From Mikania micrantha (lineage: Eukaryota > Streptophyta > Magnoliopsida > Asterales > Asteraceae): DNA of 64,000 nucleotides. Within the stretch, counting starts at the first letter, position 1, and every line of letters begins with the position of its first letter. The position numbers and the translations under genes were made by a program. Where the stretch lies: assembly GCA_009363875.1 (NCBI GenBank), contig CM018686.1, positions 2,232,001-2,296,000 of the forward strand. Reading direction: 5' to 3'. The notes below the pieces were generated by a model, which was given only the letters and a program-made list of their open reading frames with translations, did no database searches and was not told where the DNA came from. Below, piece by piece: positions 56,926-64,000 of the stretch.

Positions 56926-57248
56926 TATTAGAAAAAATAAGAATACCCAAAGTATATGGGATGGGTAGTTGGTATAGGACCGGGTATGAGAATAATGTTT
57001 GGGACGAGTATTGGATTAGGTAATACCCACTTAATTACCCAGCCGGTTTACCCGAATAAATTAATATATTGTATGATTTTAAAAAATATAATAAATAGCA
57101 TGTTGAAAATGTTAGAAACTTGAAGTAAATAAAATTATAGGATTGTTAGAAGTATAGTTGAGTTTTTTGTTCTCCCTTTTTAAGGTGAGTTTAAGATTGG
57201 GTTTGAGTACTCAATAGGTAATTAATTAATAAATTATAACCATAAAAC

Positions 57249-57252
57249 ATAC

Positions 57253-57283
<31 letters not shown>
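57249..57283. repeat. (CATA)n(TA)n microsatellite
   Basis: Four CATA units followed by about nine TA units; first of a series of TA tracts that separate the next elements. Confidence 0.9.
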
Positions 57284-57538
57284 GGAATTGAATCCAATGA
57301 AAACTCAATCTTAAAGAGAAAACCCTTAAACCCTATGTGAGCCACTCATTTGTAATATTGAAAATAAATATGTGGTCCACATTAACCCACATTAAAAATG
57401 ATTTGTTTATTCAAAATTTAATTTTTTATTCAGGTTTAATATGGACCACATATTTATTTTCAAGATTCCAAATGAGTGGCTCACATAGAGTTTAAAAGTT
57501 TTCTCTCTAAGGTAAGGTTTTTATATGATTCAATCCCT
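57284..57538. mobile_element. TA-bounded foldback element A, 255 bp
   Basis: Starts GGAATTGAATC and ends GATTCAATCCC, between TA tracts. It is almost a perfect hairpin: GTGAGCCACTCATTTG, AAAATAAATATGTGGTCCA and their complements fall in opposite arms. Confidence 0.75.
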
Positions 57539-57555
57539 ATATATATATATATATA

Positions 57556-59050
57556 GGGAAGGGTATAAAAAATAACCCTTATCTTTTGCTACAACTACAT
57601 AACCCATTTCAACCAATCATAAACTTACACATAAGCTTTTCATTAAAATATTAAAAAGGGCATCCTAGTCATTTTACCTTTATAAGTTTTTCCCCCCATC
57701 TTTTTTAAACATTAATAACTTTTTTATAATATATTATTTTTTAAAAAAAATTGCACCATTATATTCGTCTCATTTTTCTCTTTAATTCCGTTATAGTCTC
57801 GACTAATTTTTTTTACTTTTTTTAGATGCTCTATATTTACATCATTGTAACGAGCTTAAATATAACAAATTTATTTGAAACTTTTTTAAAAATGATAAAT
57901 TACAGTGATGTAATTTACATTGACGTAATTTATAGTGATGTAATTTACATTGACGTAAAATTTGGTTTCGGTTTTTTCGGTTAATTTGGTTCCGGTTCGG
58001 TTTTTTCGGTTAATTCGGTTTCGGTTCGGTTTTTTTTGACTTTTTGCTCATCCCTAATTTGTAACGAGCCTAAATACAACAAATTAGTTTGAATTGTTTT
58101 CGAACAATGATAAATTACATCACTATAATTATCATTGTTAGAGAAAAAAAAAATCAAAATAATGTGTTATATTACATCACTGTAATTTATCATTGTAATT
58201 ATCATTGTTAGAGAAAAAGTAAAATAATGTGTTATATTAATTACATCACTGTAATTTATCATTGTTAGAAAAAAATTCAAAATAATGTGTATATTTATGC
58301 TCGTTATATCGATGTTAATAATGGGCAATGAGAAAAAAAAATAAAAAAACTAGTCAACATTATAACGAGAATTAAAGAGAAAATTACATCACTGTAAATA
58401 ATGTGTTACGTCACCGTTAATTATGTTATTGTAAATTACTTCATTTTGTGTTACATTACTTCATTTTGTGTTACATTACTGTAATTTACCATTGTTAGAA
58501 AAAATTTCTAATTAATTTGCTATCGTTAAGCTCGTTACAATGATGTAAATACATGACATCAAAAAAATAAAATAAAAAACTAGTCGAGACTATAACAAAA
58601 TTAAAGAGAAAAATGAGACGAGTATAATGGTGCAATTTTTTTAAAAAAATAATACAGCATAAAAAAGTTATGAATGTTTAAAAAAAAGGGGGTAAACTTT
58701 ATATAAATGACAAATGTCCTAAATGCCCTTCATACTAAAGACAAAGGAATTGACACGTGACACGATCCTATACATTTACCTTTTTCAAGTAACCATTGGA
58801 TGATGGTTAATGGGTTGTAACAAAAGATGGTGCAATTTTTTTAAAAAAATAATACAGTATAAAAAAGTTATGAATGTTTAAAAAAAAGGGGGTAAACTTT
58901 ATATAAATGACAAATGTCCTAAATGCCCTTCATACTAAAGACAAAGGAATTGACACGTGGCACGATCCTATACATTTACCTTTTTCAAGTAACCATTGGA
59001 TGATGGTTAATGGGTTGTAACAAAAGATGAGGGTTATCAAAAATTCCATG
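57556..59050. mobile_element. TA-bounded element B, copy 1
   Basis: Starts GGGAAGGGTATAAAAAATAA and ends AAAAATTCCATGCCC between TA tracts. It shares its ends and inner blocks with copy 2 at 59072-60112: TTTTGCTACAACTACATAAC, GATGATGGTTAATGGG and AAAAGATGAGGGTTATC. A 200-bp stretch near its right end is tandemly duplicated. Non-coding and rich in TTACATCACTGTAATTTA words. Confidence 0.75.
58629..59028. repeat. 200-bp tandem duplication inside element B
   Basis: Units 58629-58828 and 58829-59028 differ at only two or three positions (GACACGTGACACG versus GACACGTGGCACG, for example), so the duplication is recent. The unit runs from TGGTGCAATTTTTTT to TTGTAACAAAAGA. Confidence 0.85.
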
Positions 59051-59071
59051 CCCTATATATATATATATATA

Positions 59072-60110
59072 GGGCAAGATATAAAAAATAACCCTCTTTT
59101 TTTGCTACAACTACATAACCCATTTCAACCAATCATAAGCTTACACATAAGCATTTCATTAAAATATTAAAAAGGGCATCATAGTCATTTTACCCCTTAT
59201 AAGTTTCCCCTCTCTTTTTTAAACATTAATAACTTTTTTATAATATATTATTTTTTAAAAAAATTTGCACCATTATATTCGTCTCATTTTTCTCTTTAAT
59301 TCCATTATAGTCTCGACTAATTTTTTTTTCTTTTTTTAAATGCCCTATATTTACATCATTGTAACGAGTTTAAATATAACAAATTTATTTGAAATTTTTT
59401 AAAAATGATAAGTTACAGTGATGTAAGTTACATTGACGTAATTTATCGTGATGTAATTTACATTGACGTAAAATTCGGTTTCGGTTTTTTTCGGTGAATT
59501 TGGTTTAAATTACAGTGATGTAATTTACATTGACAACAAATTAGTTTAAATTTTTTTCGAACAATGAAAAATTACATCATTATAATTATTATTGTGAGAG
59601 AAAAAAATCAAAATAATGTGTTCTATTACATCACTGTAATTTATCATTGTAATTATCATTGTTAGAGAAAAATAAAATAATGTGTTACGTCACCGTTAAT
59701 TATGACATGGTAAATTACTTCATTTTGTGTTACATTACTTCATTTTTTGTTACATTATTGTAATATACCGTTGCTATAATTTTTTTTTAATTAATTTGCT
59801 ATCTTTAAGCTCGTTACAATGATGTAAATACATGACATCAAAAAAAAACTAGTCGAGACTATAACGAAATTAAAGAGAAAAATGAGACGAGTATAATGGT
59901 GCAATTTTTTTTAAAAATAATATAAAATGTTTAAAAAAATGGGTAAACTTTACTTAAATAACAAATGTCTTAAATACCCTTTATATTAAAAAAAAAGAAA
60001 AAAAAAGAATCTGACACGTGTCACGATCCTACACATTTACCTTTTCAAGTAACCATTGGATGATGGTTAATGGGTTGTAACAAAAGATGAGAGTTATCAA
60101 AAATTCCATC

Positions 60111-60112
<2 letters not shown>
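59072..60112. mobile_element. TA-bounded element B, copy 2
   Basis: Starts GGGCAAGATATAAAAAATAA and ends AAAAATTCCATCCCC between TA tracts; head-to-tail neighbour of copy 1 and same orientation, without the 200-bp duplication. Confidence 0.75.

Positions 60113-60176
<64 letters not shown>
60113..60176. repeat. Long (TA)n microsatellite
   Basis: About thirty uninterrupted TA units between elements B and C. Confidence 0.95.
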
Positions 60177-60177
<1 letters not shown>

Positions 60178-60178
<1 letters not shown>

Positions 60179-61738
60179 TAAGGTTTGGCTAGAAAGTTTA
60201 GAAACCATGAGAAGTGTGAGAAGGGATCTCAACCATTAGATCAATTTGTTTTGTGGTTGAGATTAATCTGGTGGTATTTTCGTAATTAATTATAAGTTAA
60301 AACCACCAGTAAGGGTAGAATGGGAAGATCTAGCAAAAAATTTGCACATGCAAGTCACATGCATTTTTCTCCATCTTTTTTAAACGTTCATAACTTTTTT
60401 ATACGTTATTATTTTTTTTAAAAGTTACACTATAAAATCGAGCATTTCTTTATCTTTATAACGAGAATATTAATTGTTTAAAAAAATTAACAAAACTAAA
60501 TGTTCATAAAACTTGCATTTTTATGGCGTTTTTGAAACACTACTAGCAGAACATAAAACACCACATGACGTTTTATGGTGTTTTTGATATGTTTTAAAAA
60601 ACTGGTTTTTTATGGTGTTTTTTCGTAGGTTAATGAAACTTAGCGTTTATGGTGTTTTTTTGAATGCTCATAAAACACTTTGATGTTTTTCACTAAATAA
60701 ACAAAAATGTTAACAAATGTTTTATGGTGTTTATTTTACGCTACTTCTAAATTTTTCTCAGATAACAATATTGTATGGTGTTTTTATCTTGAAAATACAC
60801 ATGGGGTTTTCATTCAGCAAATGTACGTGTTGTTGAATACATACATTCGTTTTATTTTGTAAATCAATGTGGTGTTTTGCGAATTTTGGTGTTTTATCGT
60901 AGGTGCATGAGAACTAAACATTTTATGGTTTTTTTTTATGTTCATAAAATTATTTGTTTTATAGTGTTTTTTAATCAATAAACAAAAAGAAAAATGATGC
61001 TTTATGGTGTTTTTCTATATGTTTTTTCTTAAGTTCACAATTTTCTTCGAATAACAATGTTTTATGGTGTTTTATCTTTAAAATACATGCTGTGTTTTTA
61101 TTCAGCAAATACACATAGAAAACACCATAAAATGCCCCTATGTAAAATTATGTAGTTTAAAAACACCAAGTGCAAAATTAAACGTTATTATTTTGTTTAG
61201 TGCTCAAAAACACCATAAAACATTTAGTTTTATCCTACAAAAACACCATAAAGCAAAAACAACAAAAAATCAAGCATAAATGTGTTTTATGGTGTTTTTC
61301 AATATATTTTATTCGATAATACATAAGACGAAACTTAAAAAACATCAGGTTTAAACTTAAGTGTTTATGATGTTTTTTGCCTTCAAAAACACCATAAAAT
61401 ACCCTGTGGTGTTTTATGTTATGCTAGTAATGTTCAAAAACATCATAAAAACGCAAGTTTCATGAACATCTAGTTTTGTTAATTTTTTTAATATAGCAAT
61501 ATTATACTCGTTAGAAAGGTAAAAAAACGCTTGATTTTATGGTGTAATTTTTTTAAAAAATGTTAATGTGTAAAATAGTTACGAACGTTTAAAAAAAATG
61601 GATAAAGTTGCATGTGACTTGCATGTACAACCTCCTTTTTTATTTTGACATCTATACCCTTTAACCTAATGTACACATGTCACTTACTTGTTGCTTCTCA
61701 CACTTCTCATAGTTTTTAGCCTTCTTAAAATATCCATC
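60178..61738. mobile_element. TA-bounded element C with TTTATGGTGTTTT array
   Basis: Subterminal inverted repeats: CATGAGAAGTGTGAGAAG on the left, CTTCTCACACTTCTCATAG on the right. Between 60530 and 61450 the word TTTATGGTGTTTT or its complement AAACACCATAAA occurs about fifteen or more times, mostly direct in the left part and mostly inverted in the right. Non-coding, between TA tracts. Confidence 0.75.
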
Positions 61739-61755
61739 TCCTATATATATATATA

Positions 61756-62789
61756 TGGATATGGTTCAAATAAGAACCCACCTTAATTGAGTAAACTCAA
61801 TAACTCTAATCTATTGGTTAATTAATTTTAATTACTTTAAATACAAAAGGGTATTTTGGTCATTTGTTTTAATTACAAATATCACATTTAATAATAGAGT
61901 GACAAGTGTCACACTCTTAAAAACCATTCATTTTCATATTTTTTAAATTAAAGTTCTCCCCTTGATTTTTATACACTTATAACTTTTTTATAATATATTA
62001 TTTTTTTATAAAAATTGCATCATTTAACTCGTCATATTTTTCTCGTTAATTCTATTATAGTCATGCCGTATTTTTTTTCGAACGTTCGTAATTACACCAA
62101 CGTAACGAACAAAAAATGTAATTACGAACACTTTGAAAAAATTCAGTTCTTTACATCAATGCCGTATTTTTCTCGAACACTCGTCATATTTTTCTCGTTA
62201 ATTCTATTATAGTCATGCCGTATTTGAAAAAATGTAATTACGAACACTCGACATATTTTTCTCGTTAATTCTATTATAGTCATGCCGTATTTTTTTCGAA
62301 CGTTCATAATTACACCAACGTAACGAACAAAAAATGTAATTACGAACACTTTGAAAAAGTTCAGTTCGTTACATCAATGTTACAGCTCGTTACATTAGTG
62401 TAATTATGAATACTTTGAAAAAATTCAGTTCCTTACATCAATGTTACAACTCGTTACATCAGTGTAATTTCGAAAATTTTGAAAAAATTTGACAAGACTA
62501 TACTTGAATTAAAGATAAAAATATGACAAATTTAATGGTGTATTTTTTATTAAAAAATAATAATGTATATAAAAGTTATGAAGGTATAAATAATTGGGGG
62601 CTAAACTTTTTTAAAAAAAATGAAATCAAGTACATCCATCTTATACCCAAAATACCCTTAAACAAATCTCATCCACTCATTTTTTTCAGAATTAATATGG
62701 ACCACACATTTCAAATTTATTTTATTAAACAACCAATGAAATTGAGTTATTAAGTTCTCTCAATTAGTGTGGGTTAACAATGAATCTTT
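61756..62789. mobile_element. TA-bounded element D
   Basis: Starts GGATATGGTTCAAATAAG and ends AACAATGAATCTTTACCC between TA tracts. AATTGAGTAAACTCAATAAC on the left is partly complementary to GAGTTATTAAGTTCTCTCAA on the right. Repeated blocks TTTTCTCGTTAATTCTATTA (three times) and GTAATTACGAACACT create the short Tyr/Phe-rich frames seen here. Confidence 0.65.
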
Positions 62790-62790
62790 A

Positions 62791-62791
62791 C

Positions 62792-62838
<47 letters not shown>
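62791..62838. repeat. (TA)n microsatellite
   Basis: About twenty-three TA units at the right end of the chain of TA-bounded elements. Confidence 0.95.
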
Positions 62839-62841
<3 letters not shown>

Positions 62842-62906
62842 GTATACCCATGAACTTGATGGGTACCCAGTGTTAGACATGGTTTTATGATCAAGTATGA
62901 GACTCA

Positions 62907-63191
62907 ATCAATCAATCAATCAACGTACTCAGTATATCCCGCCATTAGCATGCTAAGGCAGGGTCTGAGGAGGGTGAGATGTAGACAGCCTTACCCCTAC
63001 CCCGTAGGGGTAGAGAGGCTGCTTCCAGTGAGACCCTCGGCTCATGATGCTTGATCAACCGTCCGAAACGATTTTAACGTTATTTTCACTGAATAAGTAA
63101 AATAACGTTAAAATTAGTGCAATTTTACTTTTGCCCCTCAAGAGCTGTCGACACATATATACATTATATGTGTGCACCGCTAACGGGGCGT
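62907..63191 (-). mobile_element. SINE/RTE-LINE 3' end with TTGA tail
   Basis: Read on the minus strand it ends GGGATATACTGAGTACG(TTGA)n, seen as ATCAATCAATCA at the left. It is flanked by an exact 14-bp duplication AAGTATGAGACTCA (62893-62906 and 63192-63205). GGAAGCAGCCTCTCTACCCC and GTAGGGGTAAGGCTGTC are the conserved 3' words of a very common plant SINE or RTE-LINE end. The new 5' part (63050-63190) includes a short palindrome (TTTTAACGTTATTTT). Confidence 0.75.
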
Positions 63192-63205
63192 AAGTATGAG
63201 ACTCA

Positions 63206-63722
63206 GATTACCCAAAATCGTCCCCTATCCGACACATTGTCTTTCTATAGACAGACATAACAGATGGGTTAAACATATTAGAAAACAAAGACAAACAAGT
63301 TTGGGCAAAACGGATAACTACCAAGTATATACAAAATAGGCAGTAAGGTCGGTTGAAAGGGTTAAACAAAATGTTAGATCAAGTTCAAACGGCTAAATAT
63401 TAAATACGGGTTCAAACAACAGCACAGGCAGAATGCTTCATCGACCCTTTTTACTGACTTCTTTTAACAATGCATTAAACAAGATTAGAGGAATTATATG
63501 ATTAGAGTAACAAGTTGAAAAAATGACTGCATTCGCTAAGAAAATTGCTATGGCAGTGTAAACTTTGTTCAGAAAATCCTTGCGTATACAAATAATGACG
63601 CATATACATACATAATGCATGCATAATACATACACATATATGATGCACGTATATACAGATCTAGATGCATGTATGTGTGTATATATGTATATCAGATACA
63701 TGTCTGTATATCACTATTATGG
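63206..63722. other. Spacer or 3' UTR/intron of the edge gene
   Basis: No motif. A (CATA)n-like stretch (63600-63700) gives an 87-codon minus frame rich in Tyr/Cys/Ile that is repeat-derived. Confidence 0.4.
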
Positions 63723-63962
63723 TCATTTCTTATCCGTGTTTACACTCCGATGTTTAAAATCAGGTACCGGCTCAACTTCAGAATCAGGCTACAGAAATTT
63801 AAATAAATATAACTACAGCAAAACGAACAAAGGGTTTGTTAATTATTAGGTAAAGTAATATGAACACATACCTGCCACAGTTGTAATAATCGCCATAATA
63901 TGAAATCAATGATCATAACCAAACAGAAAAGCTTGCCTGCCCACACACCACATGTGAGGTAC
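63723..63962 (-). CDS. Partial gene: C-terminus of a likely membrane protein
   Basis: Two candidate coding exons on the minus strand. Exon 63962-63872 reads YLTCGVWAGKLF, then CLVMIIDFILWRLLQLWQ, a hydrophobic segment, and ends in a CAG|GTATGT donor. Exon 63788-63723 follows a TTTCTGTAG acceptor and reads PDSEVEPVPDFKHRSV, then NTDKK and TGA. The phases agree, which supports a transmembrane segment with a short acidic/basic C-terminal tail. The upstream exon would begin after CTGCAG at 63963-63968 and the gene leaves the window. I do not recognise the family. Confidence 0.4.
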
Positions 63963-64000
63963 CTGCAGCAGATTGAGTGATATCACATGATCAGATGTGT

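Overview
This window is eukaryotic nuclear DNA from a flowering plant, most likely a eudicot. The evidence is AT-rich intergenic sequence, genes split by GT-AG introns, a chloroplast-targeted protein, a plant half-size ABCG transporter, and dense nested plant transposons (MULEs, Helitrons, PIF/Harbinger and hAT MITEs, SINEs, a LINE, LTR elements). The long LTRs beginning TGTCACACCCC and the form of the MULE proteins remind me of Asteraceae, but that is recollection, not proof. I see no bacterial, organellar or CRISPR-type content.

Only two host genes look intact. (1) A nine-exon plus-strand gene at 22124-34806 encodes a 332-residue plastid NAD(P)-binding Rossmann-fold protein. Its exons join in frame from ATG to stop. 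Its introns are swollen by insertions: intron 1 holds a Harbinger-type MITE split by a gag-only copia-like element, and intron 7 holds an inverted endogenous pararetrovirus remnant that itself contains a Harbinger-type MITE. (2) A single-exon minus-strand gene at 53552-55528 encodes a 658-residue ABCG half-transporter. A likely partial minus-strand gene leaves the right edge (63723-63962).

Layout. 1-5200: AT-rich tandem repeats broken by a 3.1 kb MULE (979-4085) with an ATHILA-ORF1-like gene and a transposase N-terminus, and by a small MULE MITE. 5500-10700: hAT MITE, Helitron, SINE, then sparse DNA. 11200-15070: a decayed MULE with an OTU protease domain, split by a 2.84 kb solo-LTR-like insertion. 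15100-22040: mostly featureless AT-rich DNA, two palindrome-rich elements and a SINE abutting the Rossmann gene. 35430-35830: RTE-type LINE remnant. 37229-48463: the main find, an 11.2 kb MULE with about 240-bp terminal inverted repeats and a perfect 9-bp target duplication. It carries three genes: a plant-mobile-domain gene, a Ulp1-like gene whose catalytic residues all appear substituted, and a convergent mudrA transposase interrupted by a 4.27 kb solo LTR. 48659-52817: a probable Helitron hosting smaller insertions. 55865-56925: a MULE MITE upstream of the ABCG gene. 57249-62838: a chain of at least five elements, each separated from the next by a (TA)n microsatellite. 62907-63191: a SINE/LINE 3' end with a 14-bp target duplication.

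The window is best read as a record of nested insertion. In several cases removing the insert plus one target-site copy restores the older reading frame or repeat exactly, which fixes the order of events. All coordinates and target duplications were read by eye; family names come from motif recognition, not database searches.
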